A stretch of DNA of 64,000 nt from Ceraceosorus guamensis (lineage: Eukaryota > Basidiomycota > Exobasidiomycetes > Ceraceosorales > Ceraceosoraceae): assembly GCF_003144195.1 (NCBI RefSeq), contig NW_020290009.1:256181-320180 (forward strand), read 5' to 3'. Below, piece by piece: positions 22,401 through 35,634 of the stretch (position 1 is its first letter; every line of letters starts with the position of its first letter). The notes beneath the pieces were generated by a model. That model was not told the origin of the DNA and made no database searches. It saw only the letters and a list, made by a program, of their open reading frames with translations. The position numbers and the translations under genes are program-made.

Positions 22401-22512
22401 TGTTCGGCCCGGACATCGGTACGTTTACGAAGAGCCAGAGGCTTCGGAACGAACAGACGGGCCGAACGGTCCGGTTGCTGGGGATTCTGTACCAGCGATC
22501 AACGTGGAATGA
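19411..22512 (+). CDS. UBP8: Ubiquitin carboxyl-terminal hydrolase, Ubp8/USP22-like (SAGA DUB)
   Basis: Proposed join(19411..20040,20218..20365,20450..20584,20775..20947,21016..21663,21730..21786,21856..21940,22000..22109,22188..22220,22300..22512), 743 aa, all phases consistent. A disordered N-terminus is followed by a ZnF-UBP domain: CSHL in the first exon, then CSGC, ICLSCAFPAC, H-x-HPFAMN and CNACED. The USP catalytic domain follows: Cys box RGFRNLGATCFLN (Cys316), zinc ligand pairs CSQC and CASC, QLKRFEH, and His box HSGHYYCYTR (His663) followed by WYRANDDRV. Yeast Ubp8 removes ubiquitin from histone H2B within SAGA. The ZnF is stretched: about 70 residues, including a basic KRR..RRAKRRK segment, separate the first ligands from CSGC. 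The eighth exon's acceptor could be 12 nt further downstream. Confidence 0.85.
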
Positions 22513-22752
22513 GGGATGCCTGATCTACACCTCAGAAGACTGGACTGCCGCAGCACAATCGCACAAGCTGGGTAGTCCGAGCTCAATGTGTCATTTGGTG
22601 TTCGCTCTTCAAATTGCTATCGTATAGAAATACAACAAAGCAGTCGAGGTATGCAAAGCAACGAGGCAGGCAAAAGCAAGTGCAGGAGAGTGTGCGAGGG
22701 CAGGATAGCAGTTGAGGAAATAATTCAGCAGAGTGCCGCTCTGGTGCGACGA

Positions 22753-24461
22753 CTAAAAGGCTCGGTGACTTCGAGGAGTGGAATGCAGGACTTGCGAATT
22801 TGATCGGTCGGGTGAGCCATCTGCAATAGCAGCCTGCCGAAAAGCCGGGTGATGGTCGTAAGCGTCGTCGAATCCATCCTGCGAGGTGGCCGTAGCAAAT
22901 GCCTCTGCAGTCTGTGGGGGGCTTCGCGAAGCATTGTATCGAACAGCGGGCGGACCCGCGGCTCCGGATCGGGATCTCCTGTGCACGTTGGAAATACCCG
23001 AACCAATCGCCGTCCCCATGCCTATGCCGCCGGCATTGTCCTGCTCATCGGTCTGATCCGAATGCTCGGGGTTCAGCTCGGCTGTGGAAGCGTCGAAGGC
23101 TTCGGAGTTCTCATCGAGGCCGTAGGGACGTTGTTGAGCGGTATGATTAGCTAGCGGCATCATCATGATAGCTTCGTGATCGCCGCCCATGGCTGCATGG
23201 CCCTCTTCCGGCTGCGCATTGCCATTGTCGTACTTGGGCAACTTTGCCTTTTCCCACTGACTTCTGCCGTAGCTTGGAAGCTCGCCATCTCCACCATCAT
23301 CGGCTCGGTGCGTCCTGCGAGCCCAACGATGAGGCAGTCTTTGAGGATTGTTGCGGTTCGCCTGCACTTGACTAGGAGACAAGGCAGGGCGAGGCGCAAG
23401 GCCAGGCACGACAGCGGCCATGTACCCCCAACCGGCAGTCGACCCTCCCGAGCCAGGTTCGGCGCCGTTGAGGAGCAGACTGGTCCGGCCATGTCCTTGC
23501 AGACTGCCAGCGTCTTCCCTCGCCCGTTCCCTGCGTCTTCTCAAGCACATGAACACTATCAAGACGAGGAGCGTGAGCAGGATTCCACCCAAGATGCCTG
23601 CGATCAAAGGCAATTCCAGACCTATGCCCTTGCGATTCGTGTCCTCATCTTTGCGCTTCTTCTGCAGACACTCGGTCTGTGCTGGGCCATTGTCCGGCAG
23701 ACGTACGAGAGCGTGGGTGAGCGCCGCACCGATGGTCGCATTATCAGCGCCGTAGGCGAGCACGGACAAGACGAGCGGTGTGCCAGCTTGGACGTCCACT
23801 GCAGTCCAGTTCCAGATCGTTGCAGTAGGGATTATCGGCTCCTCTATGAATATCCTGTCCAAGCGCGCTGCGCGAATGGCGGAGAGCGAGCGTCAGCAGA
23901 ATGTTGCGCCCGCATCGCAAAGCAAGTAAGCTGGTGACGACTTGGAGACTGATTGGCAGGCCTGCTATCTCTGATCAAGTGGTGATGCTAGTAGCGCTAG
24001 CGCGCCGAACATTCGAGTCACTCACGTCCTTTTCTGACTGTGATGTCTATGCCGAGCACGTTGGCCAGTCCATCAGTAGCTATGCCAACAGAGGCAGGCT
24101 CGCACTGCACGAACGCAGCTGGCCATGTGATGGTGAAACCATTCGCAGCTGAGATCGCGCAGAACGCCAGCAGAAGCGGCCGAAAGAGTCTGAGGTGTCG
24201 CTGACTCGCCTCGGGTCTGTTCAGCTTTCTCCGGCCGCTTGTGAGCTCTTTAGACCGCAGGCGCGAAGCGTCACCAGTGCATGCATTGCTGCTGTGCGTT
24301 AGATGCTGAGGTGCGTGTGGTGAAACTTTGTCGAGAGCGCTGGGTCGGTAGGATGAGTAGAGCGCCCTGTGGAAGCTGCAATGTCTGGAACACGGCGCCA
24401 GCTCATGTTCCTCGGCTCTTCTCCTCCTACGCCGCCTCTTGCAAGGGCTGGTAAAGGTCAT
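22753..24461 (-). CDS. Single-pass type I-like membrane protein, function unknown
   Basis: Proposed complement(join(22753..23867,24026..24461)), 516 aa. A hydrophobic stretch LFRPLLLAFCAISAANG in the first exon looks like a secretion signal but sits ~75 residues after the first ATG, behind an Arg-rich run. The true start may therefore be in an unseen upstream exon or further downstream. A short N-glycosylatable ectodomain follows (NWT, NAT). One TM segment, LPLIAGILGGILLTLLVLIV, lies near 229-252 and is followed by RRRRER. The ~260-residue cytosolic tail is Pro/Gly/Ser/Asp-rich. The layout recalls fungal wall-sensor or uncharacterised single-pass proteins with a Gly-rich TM, but no domain is recognised. 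It converges with the UBP8 gene (240 bp between stops). Confidence 0.55.
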
Positions 24462-25540
24462 TCTTGAAAGGTCCGCCTTGCTCCAGCGTGATGGATTGCG
24501 CTTGTATCCCCGATATTTGATCGCCTCGCCCTTCCCGATCGCGGACAAGACTTTCAGCAAACGGTGTGCTGATGCCTCGAGAGTAATGTGAGGAAGGGAA
24601 GATGAATTGGGCGTGCTGTGGCCTTGTCCTTCTCGAAAGCTTCTTGATTAAGGTGGGCGACTGTTGCTCTTCCGTGCAAGAAGCTGACTCGCAAAGTATG
24701 ATCACAGGAGATGAAAGTGAGATCACAGAGCCGTTCCGAGAAAGTGCTCTCCCTCGAGAGTCGCTTCGTCCGCTCGTGACTGCGATTGTGTGATGCGTGA
24801 CTGATCAGTCCAAAGCCGAGCGTGCCTGATCACCTTTTATGGTGCCACGGTCGCACACACCATAGGCGGGGTTGGAAGTGGTGAGTTAGGATTCGGCGTT
24901 GCTGGAACGAGGTACCGGTTTTTTGGGGGGTTGCAATCCTCGACTGCTCGACGCGGGCGGTGGCTGTCAGCGCACCCTGAGAGTGGATAAATGATTGATG
25001 CCGTACGGGCGTTCCGCCGTCAGCGAGTGCGGCGAGGGGGGCCACGAATCCAGCTATTAAGGAGGCGCGCGAGATGAGATGTTGCTCCGAGGCCCGGGAC
25101 TCGCGTGCTCGCGAAGACAGCACACCAGACCAGACCAAATCCGACCAGGCCGCCTTGGAGATCCGTCAAAGTTGTCTATCGAGGTGCGTCGAGGTGGATG
25201 TGAAGGGCGTGTGATGAAGAGGTAGCGTAGGTACCAGGCACGAGCAGAGGTGAGTGGTGGGCCAAGCGGCGAGTGGGAGCCGTCGGCGCGACGAGGTCTT
25301 CCGAGGAGTGCGTATCGCTGTGACTGCGCGAGGGCTTGCCCCTCGAGCTGGCTCGTCTTGTGAAGGGCTGACGTCGAGGTGATGCTGGCGTGCGCTGCTC
25401 ACGTCCGAGAGCGGAGTGAAGCGGCGGAATTCAGAGAAGGAAACAAAGTCCGCAAAAGAATGAAGTGCAGTCGCGCAGTTGAAGGAATGAGACGTTGGCT
25501 GTAAATAGAAGGAAAGTCTGCCACAGATCTATGCGGGCGA

Positions 25541-25564
25541 TGCTGCTGCTGCTGCTGCTGCTGC
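25541..25564. repeat. (TGC)8 microsatellite
   Basis: Eight tandem TGC units on +. Confidence 0.9.
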
Positions 25565-25802
25565 CTTTGCCTACGGTGATTGGGGACTGGGTACGATGCG
25601 AGTGACATTTGAGGTGGTGCGGGCAGAGGATACGGTACAGCGAGGATCACGAAAGCGCACAGGTCGATGGAAAGCCGAAGTCGGCAGTAGGGAGGATGGG
25701 TCGAAACACTTGAGCAGCAGCTGGGAGCCAGATGGTGAGTGGTGAGTGAGCCACGAGTCTGAGTCTGAGTGGACTTTGTTTGGGTGACGATCGAGCGATT
25801 TC

Positions 25803-25854
25803 GCAGCAGACGCAGACGCAGACGCAGACGCAGCAGCAGCAGCAGCAGCAGCAG
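25803..25854. repeat. (GCAGAC)n/(GCA)n compound microsatellite
   Basis: Several GCAGAC units run directly into seven or more GCA units. Confidence 0.9.
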
Positions 25855-26811
25855 TCACAGGTAAGGGTGCATTGCATGCTGCAGCACACCGCGCGTCCAA
25901 GTTTGCCCCTACGACACGACGGACGGCACATCTCTCGGCTCGCTGATTCATGTGTACCGTACATACAGTCACGAGTCACGAGTAGCAGTACAGCGTGCAC
26001 ATCCACATCCACACACGGCAATTTGGAAGGGGTCTCTACTCAGACTGTACCGGTGCTGGCCCACAGCTCAGTTCAGAGCCTTGGATGCATGCAATGCATC
26101 AGCCGGCGCAAGATCTTGTAGCGTCGACACTCGCGACCGAGTGCGCACATCTCTTGACTGTGTGCGGTGCATGAGCATCAATCATGAATGCAATGCCAAG
26201 ATCTCATGGCTGCGTGCTGTGATCCTATACAAGCTCCGCACTGCCCTGCTGGTGGAAAGGCGCGCCTCCCCGCTCTCCTCGCCTCTTCCGCATCTGCTGC
26301 ATCATGGCAGCTGATGCTGCTGCTGATGCTGATGCCACGATGCAAGTCCGCACAGTCTGAGTCACGATTACTTGGCCGTGAGTCCGGCTCGTGCGGAGTT
26401 TGTCATGTTTTGAGTCGTGTCGCGCAACGTGCGTCGGCAGCAGCAGCAGCGGGCAGGCGATGAGATTCACAAGTCGCGCGCGCTGCCCGCTCAAAGCCTC
26501 AGACCGCTCGGCGAACCAGGTTTGCGCGCCGTTGAGAATGGGCCAGGCTGCCAAGCCTCACCCCTGCTTCGTCTGGGCCTGCACTCGTGTCTGTCTGCCT
26601 TCATGTGCTCGCACCTCGGGCGAAGAGGTTGTTCGTCTTCGATGCACACATACCCCCCAACAGTCAAAAGCTAGCTCCATTCGTCGTTCATATTGACGAT
26701 TGCAAATCAAATCAAGCGCTGAGCTGAATACTCAAGCACTACACGTAAATGACTGATGATGATGGTGGTGCACCACGCTCAATGATTGCGCGCCTCCTTT
26801 GCGGTCTCCCG

Positions 26812-26862
26812 CACACACACACACACACACACGCACACACACGCACACACACACACACACAC
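26812..26862. repeat. (CA)n microsatellite
   Basis: 51 bp of alternating CA interrupted twice by CG. Confidence 0.95.
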
Positions 26863-28210
26863 GAGCTAATTTTGACCGGCCTTTTCATTTCTGCAAGCTC
26901 TGCAGGAACTCAACGGTCCAAGCCGAAATGCCGTCTGCTAGCGGTACCGTACTGTACCAGCACCACAGTGAAGATGTGATGGTCCACTGTATGTATGTGC
27001 TTGCTGCTGACGCATGCGTCAGTGATGTGATGTTCTGTCCCCGCGTGCTCTGCTGGCGGCAATACCGTATCTCAGTCACGAGGGAGGGAAAAGATGGGCA
27101 AAGCCACACGACCATGCACGTTCGCGACTTTAGGCGGGTGTGCGAAACATGGTGCGATCGAGTGCGCGCCCGGCCGGACATGTGCGTTGAGCGGCATGCT
27201 GCGCAATTAAGATGCAGACCTGTTCCATTCCAATTTTCTGGGTGCGCCGAATGCCCAAGTGAGTTTCTAGGATCGTGGAAGCCCGTCAGCAGAAGCCATG
27301 GTCCTTCCTTTCAGACTTTCCAGAGGTAACGACGACCAGAGCCGGGGGGGGGAAGGGAAGTGGAGTGAGGAAGGACTGCAATGTCCGACCGAGCGTAGCC
27401 TGACCCTTCCTGTTCAAATCGCTTTTCCTGCACCTTACAATGGCGCAATCGCGTATCCGAATCAGCAGACGGGACCGTCCAATCTTTACCGTCGTACTGC
27501 TCTATTCTTTTCGACAATTCACGATTGCAATACGTCAGTGAGCGTGCGCACGAATAGTCTTGACTTGGAGTCCACACACAAACGACGCCACTGAAAGTTG
27601 GAAGCTAGTGTCACTGCGAGTGCGAGCAGGCCGAACCGGCGGAGCTGCAAAGCGTGCCGAGGAGCCGGAGCAATCTAGGCCAAGGTTTGACTCTCTTGTG
27701 GGCCACCCTGATCGAGTAGTAGCATGATCGCGCACGAAATTGGCGCAGTAAAGCAAAAGCAGGAGCAATGTTCTTCGCATCATAAAGTACGCTTGTCGAG
27801 GTGCAGGCAGTGAAGACGAGAGGGGGGGCAAAACAAAAGGCACATGCTCGCGCGCGGAAGAAAGGGGTCCGAACGAGCCATAGGGGTCAAGTGGTCACGG
27901 CGAGGGGAGACGACAAAGTATGGCGGAGAACTTGAATACTACTGGGGGCTTTCGGGCGAGCCTTTACGGCTAGGAGATAGGATACCGTCGGAGACTATGA
28001 TGCGGGGGGACAATGCACGATGGGTTGATCGTCAGGGGAGAGAGAAGGATCGACAGGCTCGCGCCGATCAATTTGCAAAGGGATTGCAAGATCGAGGGGC
28101 TCGAGCACGCGCGAGCGTCGGAGCAGTGAAGCACGGCGCGGCGCGCCTCCGACAACTCGAGGTGCACATGACAATAGATACGCTCTCGGGACTGTCCTTC
28201 CGCCCCTGGA

Positions 28211-29838
28211 CTATGAAAAGTCTTGCGCAGAGATGAAGTCGCGCTTCCAGCGTGAGCTATCGGTCGATGAATGATGGTCCACGAACGGTGCCGAGCCCAT
28301 GGCTGCTTGATGGTGGGCAGCGTACTCGTAGGGCTGTGGCGCATTGTAATGCGCATGCTGGGTGTGCAGCCACGGATTATGGTGCTGACCCATCTCGATC
28401 GCGACGGCGCCTGAGCCGGTATGCATTTTTCGATGGTACTCGTCATACGATGGCGGGGGCGCGACCGACGAAGAGCTCGAAGAGATGCCGCTGTTCGCTG
28501 CTTCTTCCGGGTGAGCTGCATACATTTGGACACCCAGCGCATTTTGTCCATGGAAATTGTGCGATGGATACGGCATCTGATAAGCATGGCCGCCATACGA
28601 GTGCTGCGGATAGCCCATCCACGGCGAGCCTGTCTGTGGCGAGGCGCTGAGCGGCAGACTGACCGAGCTCGCGGAAGCATTTGGTGACATCGAAGCAGTC
28701 TGCGGTAACCCTTGAGAGTTCGCTGCGTGGTGCAGCATAGCTCCTGGGCCGCGATTCCAAGCGCTCTTGTTCGCGTCTTCCGCAAGCTCAGCATCGATAA
28801 GACTCGACATACTAGGGTTGCTGGCAGCATGAAGGTGTGCGGGCATGGCGCTTCTGTGATTGTAGCTGCTCATAGATGGGATTGTGGATGAGCCGTCAGT
28901 GTTGTATTCGACACTGGCGCTAGCCGTGCTTCCGTCTGGACGGAGCTTTGACCCTCTCAGGCCTCGGGAACTTCCATAGCCACGACGTCGACCACGCGCG
29001 CGAGCGGCGAGCAGTCCGTGACCAGAATTTCTGGTAAGAGTATCCGTTGTACGTTCTTCCTTGAAGCGCTTTGTAGGGTTGACTTGTGCATACTGACGGC
29101 ACGGCGGCACGATCGCACATCGTCAATAACACGAGCTGGACATCATGATGGATGCCGACTCACAACGCATTCTTTGTTTGCCTTCTTGCATCGATCGCAT
29201 TGCATGCCACCAGAGCACTTGGCCTTGCGCTGCACGTCAAATCGAGAAGCAGACGTGGTTAGCGACGAGAATAGCTTGATTTGGCAAAGGTTTGCTGTGC
29301 CACTCACCCGTCGACACAGCTCACATGCTTGTGAAGCTCGCTCCACAGGTGGGTAGAGCTGAACTAGTCGGCCGTCCGGCAGACGGCCAAGATGCGAGTG
29401 AGGTGTCCCATGCGCGCCAATGGCACCGACGGGCGTGAACAATGGCACCACGTCCGGGTGAACCGGACCAGCTAGCTGAGCCGTTGCCAATTCAGCCTCG
29501 GATACTTGAATCGCTGCAGCTGTGGCAGCCGGATCCACAAGAGGCAGAACGCCGCGTCCATCTTTAGGATGGCTAGTGTCTTCGTGGAAGCTGCCTCGTA
29601 GCTTCGGCTCTCCTAAGTTTTGAAGGTGACCATCCTGGAAGATGCCTGAGGCATCAACGAGCGGTGAGCTTGTCCGGGCTCTCCGATCAACATTCCACTC
29701 TCCCGAAAATGTAGGACGCAGCCCAAGTGAGGGATCTGGATTTCCCAGAGAAGGCGTATTTGGGAGTGACGTTGGGACGTGTCGACTCTCGCCGTCGCCA
29801 TCGTCGGTAGCAGGCAGTGCGGCCCGAAGTCGCGGCAT
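28211..29838 (-). CDS. Zn(II)2Cys6 transcription factor
   Basis: Proposed complement(join(28211..29092,29164..29229,29308..29838)), 492 aa. The binuclear zinc cluster spans two exon junctions: CELCRR ends exon 1 and RKAKCSGGMQCDRCKKANKEC fills the 66-nt exon 2. The spacing C-x2-C-x6-C-x5-C-x2-C-x6-C (Cys172 to Cys198) is the Gal4-type consensus. Unusually for the family, the finger is in the middle of the protein after ~170 disordered residues. The C-terminal part is Ser/His/Pro/Tyr-rich (HNPWLHTQHAHYNAPQPYEY), with no recognisable middle-homology domain. The chosen ATG is the only one in the open stretch; an upstream exon cannot be excluded. Target genes are unknown. Confidence 0.8.
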
Positions 29839-32017
29839 GCTTGGCGACAAGGACGTGAGCAGGACGAGCGTGTCGTTCTGCGAAAGGCCGATAAGGTAGC
29901 CGTGGCAGAGCTGGAGCGTCAGATGCAGAGCCTGTCAATACGCGTCGGTCGGATGACAGAGCCACCACTTTGAGTGGCGCCCCCAAAGAGCAAGCGTTCC
30001 CGAATACGCACGCCCGCTCTGCGCGAACGATCTTTGCGTTTTGTTCCCGCTGCAGTCGCCTTTGTGACAGTATTGTAGGGGCTTGTCGAACACGACTGCA
30101 CGACCGTGAGCGGGACCAAAGCGATCACGTCTGCGTAGAAAGGAAGGGGATGTGCCTGTGCGGGCCGCTCCGGCGCCTCCAGAGATCCCGTGACAGGCGA
30201 GCGGCGGTGACCAAGCCGTCGTTCACAACGGAGGTTGGCGCTCTGTCTGAAGCGGCGGGAGCTATGCGGACGTCGAGCGCGAGAGAACTAGACCTTGTCA
30301 AAGCGGGAGATGGTGGTGAACCTGACGACGACGCGACGTTTCCCGGTCGACATGATAACGTTGCATTCAAGAGTAGATGCTCGTCGTTTGATTGCCAGGT
30401 GGTTCGCAGTGGCAGGGCTGACCTGCTGTGGAGTGGCGAGGAGGTAGCCCAGCAATTCTGTTACGGAAGCACCTAGCTTGTGCTCAAGCAGGGTCAGACA
30501 CAGGGGAAGACTGGCCTCTGGCCTCCTAGCAGATATCGCGCCGCCAGCTGCTGCACTTCTCAGAAATGGCGCGACTCGTCAGTGCGCAGACATTCGACGC
30601 AGAATCCACTCTCGCATAAGTCCTCCCAGGGAGCAACATGCGACATGAGGTATGTCGCCGAGGCAATCTGTCGAGATTTGAGATCGGAGCACAAACACGG
30701 TGGCAGCGCACGTACCCGATAGTCAGCAAGCAGCTCCTGACCACCAGGCCGTGCCACGCATAGGGGTCGTCATAGCCCACGGATCTGGTTCGGAGCTCGA
30801 TCTACTTGAAAACCCCTGGTACTCCGCTGCAGCAATGTTCATTTCAGCATCGATCTTGGTAGGGAGAGAAAGAGAGGACCTGGACGGTGCCAAATTGGGG
30901 GCGGCGGATGACTGCGCTTCCGTGCTGTGCGAAGGGTGAACAGCAATCATCCCATCAGTGTCAAATCCTCTGGGCGAAATTGCTGTCAATTTGCTGCAGA
31001 TGCGCCAAGTTTCGATCCAGCACTATGGGAGAAGCGAAAGCGCCACTCGGGGTGGCTATGCGAGCCGACTCTATGTATGACGGAATGAGCTGCCAAATGA
31101 TAACGCGGTCCCGGGCGCCAACGACCAAGGATAGCCTAGCCGTCGAGACGGACGCTTCAACCCTCCGACTGCTTTGCCAATCGAGATCTCATTGGTACAG
31201 AGGGCGCTGAGACGGAAAGGGGGGCGACCTTGCAAATGACTGCAGCATCTCACACTGCGCCTTTGCCCCCTTCGCTAATCCATGGAAGCCGGGCACCTTA
31301 TTTGATTGCCTGTCTGCGCAGAGGCATTTGCTTTCCATCCGTGCACGAAGTGACGCGTTTGAAATTAGGGATGGCCGATGTGGAAATGGTTCCAAAGAGG
31401 GTCTATAGCCCCATAGCGCTGGTAATATAGTAATGACGGACACGTGATGCAGTGAGAGTGACAGAGAGAAATAGATGATTGCTGGTCGACTAAAACTCCT
31501 GTGGTAGCTCCTCGAGCTGGGACTGGAGGAGTCGAGAGTTTGCTTGCGCAAGACACAGGAGTGCGTGCATGCACGCAGGCCCCTCCCCCTTCGGATTCTT
31601 GGATGCAGGGGTGTCGAGTATGTCTCGAGATCCAGCGCTCCACTGCTATTTGAGCCTGCTGTTAACAGGCGTGCTGGTAAAGCTGCTGGCGTAGAGACGC
31701 ACGTCGACTCAGAATGACTTTAGCGAAGGCTGTCTGTCTGCTGACGTTGATGTTGGTGATGAGGGCGCTAAGATGAAGCGAGTGAGATCGGTCATTTGTA
31801 GACATATCGCTTGCTGAGGTGTCTGTGCGCGCAAAAGCTTAGTGCGGGGCTCGAGCGCTCATCGGAAGAAAATCGTCGAGCCGCGCGCAAAATTTCGCCG
31901 AGGAATGCATGCACGCAGAAGCGGCGCCGGCCGCACGGACAATTAGGTCACATCTTCCACTGGGGTGTGACCAACAGCAAATGATAGTCTTGAGCAGGAC
32001 GTCGCGAAGACGAAATT
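29839..32017. other. Intergenic region
   Basis: About 2.2 kb between two minus-strand genes. Open frames on both strands (for example near 29970-30476) lack conserved-looking sequence. I see no repeat or RNA gene. Confidence 0.5.
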
Positions 32018-35000
32018 TCATGACCTAAAGAATTGTGCTGCATCGTGTAGCCGATCAAATACCATGGTGACATACGATGTCTCGTTGAGAAGGCCGTCGA
32101 AGAATTGGATTGCCTCTTCTTCTCCAAGCTCAAGGCGGAATTTTTCTTGAACCTGGCAAACCACCAAGTCATTTGGGAGATGAGCAGCTTATTCCATCGC
32201 AGCTCTCCGCCTAGTCGACCCACCTTGAGTACGGCTTTGTCTGGCTCCACTCTGATGTCGGGCACATTGGCATCCACCATCAGCGCGATCAAATTCAAAA
32301 TGAGGTTAGCGTTTTTTCTCAAAGTTGCGAAAGCCGTATGAGCGAGACTCTTGAACCGCAAGTAGTGCTGCGATTGCGTTCCACCCATGCAATCCACCAT
32401 CTCCTTGCAAAGCTTGACAGCTGGAGGAAACGGTTTCGGGTCTCTGCCAAGGATGTAGCCAAAGTCCACTGCTCGGTCACAAATCGAAAGATGCAAAGTC
32501 AGTTCTAGCGTCGTGAGGGCAACGCTTCAGCCCCTAGCGCAGTTCCTCCAACGCACCGTGGAAGAAATGACCATCAGGCGCTAACAAAAGATTGTCCAAA
32601 TGGCGGTCCCCCACGCCGAGGAGGTACGTGACCACACAATATCCGGCTACACAGAGAGGTGAGGCCCGTCAAATTAGCCGTTTGTCAGATGGCGCAGGTC
32701 ATCGTCTCGCTGCCGCTAACGTACCACAGCTCCTGATAAAGGTGTCCAGAATTTCTGGCTTCACACCATAAGTAGCCAAACTGGTCTCATCAGGATGATA
32801 TGAGCGCAGATAGTTCAATAGACTTCCGCTGTGGGTCGACAGGATGCTTGCCACGCTCGCGGATTGCACAAATTGAACCATTCCGTCTAGCGAGGCCGTA
32901 GCTAGGACGCGATAGGGCGTCATGCGCAGGTCGAGATTCTCGTTGCGTAACAGCTTATCCATCAAGGTGAAAAGCTGAATCACCAACTGGTCCTGGCGAA
33001 GGTCGTCGCCATTCTTGAAGATGACGCCATACGACTCAGTCGACGCTTCTCCGGTTTCGTGTGACGGCTGCAGCTGCGGTACTCTGTCAAATTGCAGCAG
33101 TAACGGAAATAGGTTGCTCTTGAAGATTGTGCTCTCCTCGGCCCTGATGCCACTTACGCGGACCGTGGCGTCCAGCGGCAGCGGCAGACCTGATGCCTCG
33201 AAATCCTGCAATTTTGACTTTGGATCCGCAATGAAAGCTCGGAGCTTGTCAATTTTCTTTGGGCGAGCGTCCTTGGAGGACCGAAGAAGGAGAGCTTGCT
33301 TGCTAAGCTGGGCAACGAGCGCGGCTTGTTGTTTGAATAATGAGGCTAGCAGAGCATCGCCCACCTTCACCTGAGAGGACAAGCAGCTTGTTGTGTTACT
33401 ATAGTGCCAGTGCAAGGATTCACATCGCACGACTCACACTCTCGCACGAGCGCAGAAACTCTTGCTTCGCATCTCGATACATGCGGCCCCATCTCTTGTC
33501 CTCCGTCTCTACCGTCAGGTACCAGTATAAGTTGTTGGCCAGTACCAAGTCGCCGGACTGAGCAGACTTCAGAGCGCGATTGATCAAATAGGGCCTCAGA
33601 GTCTGCGAGACGCCGATGATGTCGCCTGCTGCCGTGTGTGCAAGGGAAGCAGAGTTCGCTCCACTGGGAATCCCGCTCTCTGGACCGAACGAGGTCAATG
33701 GTCCGGGCTCCGAAGCTCCAACAGCTGACGCGTCATCGAACTTTAACGCTTGGACCAACTGTAGTAGGTACAGAATAAGTTCCTGGACAAATTGCAGCGG
33801 TGCGCTTCGTGTGAGCGATCGCGTCCAGATCCTCTGAGCTTCACGAAGTCACACTCACGTCATCGTCGGCGCGCTCCAATGTCTGAACTGCGTAATGCCG
33901 AACACGCTGGTCACGGAAGCCAGGTCCAAGTAGCTCAAGAGCATCGTCTAGGCCAATCTTGGCCCACATGGGCATCAGCACCTCAGTGGCTTGCTTTGCT
34001 TCTCCCTGATCTGACCAGGACACAGACTTGAGAAATTTAGTCAGGCCACCCGGGAATCTTGACAGATAGAAGCGGAACGACCATAGGAGATCTGCTTCTC
34101 GTGAGGTCAGTGCTCGAGTGGGTGGGTAGGAGAGGATATCCTAGACGCGTCCGCGCGGTTCCGTCAGCGCTTGGACGTGGAGACCATCACGTAGCCGACT
34201 CACATTGAGCTCGTCTCGAATTGCGGCGTCTGGCTTTAGCTCTCGATCGAGCGGTCCGTTGCGGTGGCTTCTGGCCAGACGCCTTGATTTGGCCTCGATT
34301 GGGTTTTCCAATAGTCCCCATCTACCATCCAGAGGATCCTGCATGGGAATCTGCTCGGCGTCAAAGACTGTGAAGAAGCCAGTATCGATCGCGCCAACCA
34401 CCGGCGTGGTGTTGGCTGGTTCAACGCCTGTAGGCGCTGCTGAGGTCGATGCCATGGTATGCGCAGGATTCCCTTCCAGCTCACACCAGACGACCGGCGC
34501 ATCCCAACGGGGCAGATCAACATAAAGCCACATAGCCTTAGAGTGCACACCTTGCTCTGCATTGATTCTCTCAATCTGCCGGTAGGTCAGCTTGTCCAGC
34601 CAAGCCAGCCGCGGGAGGGATGATGCTTCGTGAAGCTTGATGAGCTGAAACGCAGAGGCGGGTATGGTTGGAGCCATGAGAGCGCTGTACAGTTGCGCTT
34701 TACTTGTCTCACGTGAACACACCTTTTCTAGCCTACCCATCTCATCCTTGCCCTGCTCATCACTGGCGCCGACTCCCAGCCCATCCGCATCTGAGCCTTG
34801 AGCTGCTCCGCCTCTTGCGACATTCTCAGCAGCAGCACCTCTGACCTTCGATGGCGTCGATGTCTCTGCACTTCCATCCGCTTGCACCTCTGGCCAAACG
34901 AACAACCTGTGTGACGCTGTTTTCAAGGTGCTACCCAGGAGAAGTAGGGATGATCCATCAGCTTTGAATCCACCTGGCGTAAGACGGGTGTCAATTTGCG

Positions 35001-35634
35001 GCTCACCCTTTCTTGCCAAAGAGCTTGAAAGTAGTTCCGCCGACGCATCTCTTACCACCCTCTAGTCTTCCTGCGGAGTCCCAGATGGTCAAGCCTACCT
35101 GAGAGTTGAGTGGTAGTGAGGATAGTGGCAAGGTCGCAAATGTTATAGACTCGTTGAATCTGAGCATACGCAGGTCTCGAGTCAGCTATGTTCACCCCGT
35201 TGTGCAACTCGCTGCAGCAAGCTCGCTCACCTCCAGCCATTTCTCATTGATTTGTAGCTTGTACGAACAGGCTCAGAAAGAGGTTTGTTGTCCGCATACA
35301 CCCTCACTTCTACGTAAAGGTCGGGAAATTCGTCATTGTGCTTTCCCCATAGTCGCGCCTGTGGCTCGTCCAAGAGCTGCACGGCAGAGTGCCGGGCAAG
35401 AAAGCCTTGTATCGAAGAGATGCGGAAAGATAGCGGCACAGACCCGAGCGCGGGGAGTGGCAGCAGCGCGTACACGTCGCGGTCCATGCCGAGTGAGGAT
35501 GCGTTTGTGGAAAGCGTATCCAGGTCGTATACCGAATGAAACACAAGGTCTGGTCCGCGAGATTCGTTGATGGTAGAAGCTTTGACACCTACGTCGTCGA
35601 TGTCGTGCGCCCGGGGGACGCCAACTGCGCACAC
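32018..35634 (-). CDS. VPS34: Class III phosphatidylinositol 3-kinase Vps34 (start unresolved)
   Basis: Proposed complement(join(32018..32152,32224..32468,32557..32646,32725..33370,33438..33782,33859..34140,34204..34930,35007..35159,35231..~35634)), about 1,000 aa, internal phases consistent. It makes PI3P for endosomal sorting and autophagy, normally with Vps15 and Vps30. Order: C2 domain ([20 protein letters not shown], then [10 protein letters not shown], then [11 protein letters not shown]); helical PIK domain ([30 protein letters not shown]); kinase domain with [11 protein letters not shown], catalytic loop [15 protein letters not shown] activation motif and a C-terminal helix ending AAQFFRS. 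An insert rich in Ala/Gly/Asp follows the C2 domain. No in-frame ATG exists before the C2 part: translation back from FHSVYDLD reaches an in-frame stop just above 35634, so a short 5' exon is missing from this model. Confidence 0.88.

Larger units (their letters stand above)
24462..28210. other. Longest gene-free stretch, microsatellite-rich
   Basis: About 3.7 kb between two minus-strand genes. It contains three microsatellites (25541, 25803, 26812) and one ATTCACGATT at 27517-27526. It also carries repeated short words such as CACGACTC and GAGTCTGAGT. No open frame has a recognisable domain. The region just upstream of 24461 is likely promoter for the membrane-protein gene. Confidence 0.5.

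Noticed and set aside
35098-35103. Intron acceptor CTCTCAG inside the VPS34 C2 region
   Set aside because: Reading straight through gives [10 protein letters not shown], which matches the family; no intron is needed there.
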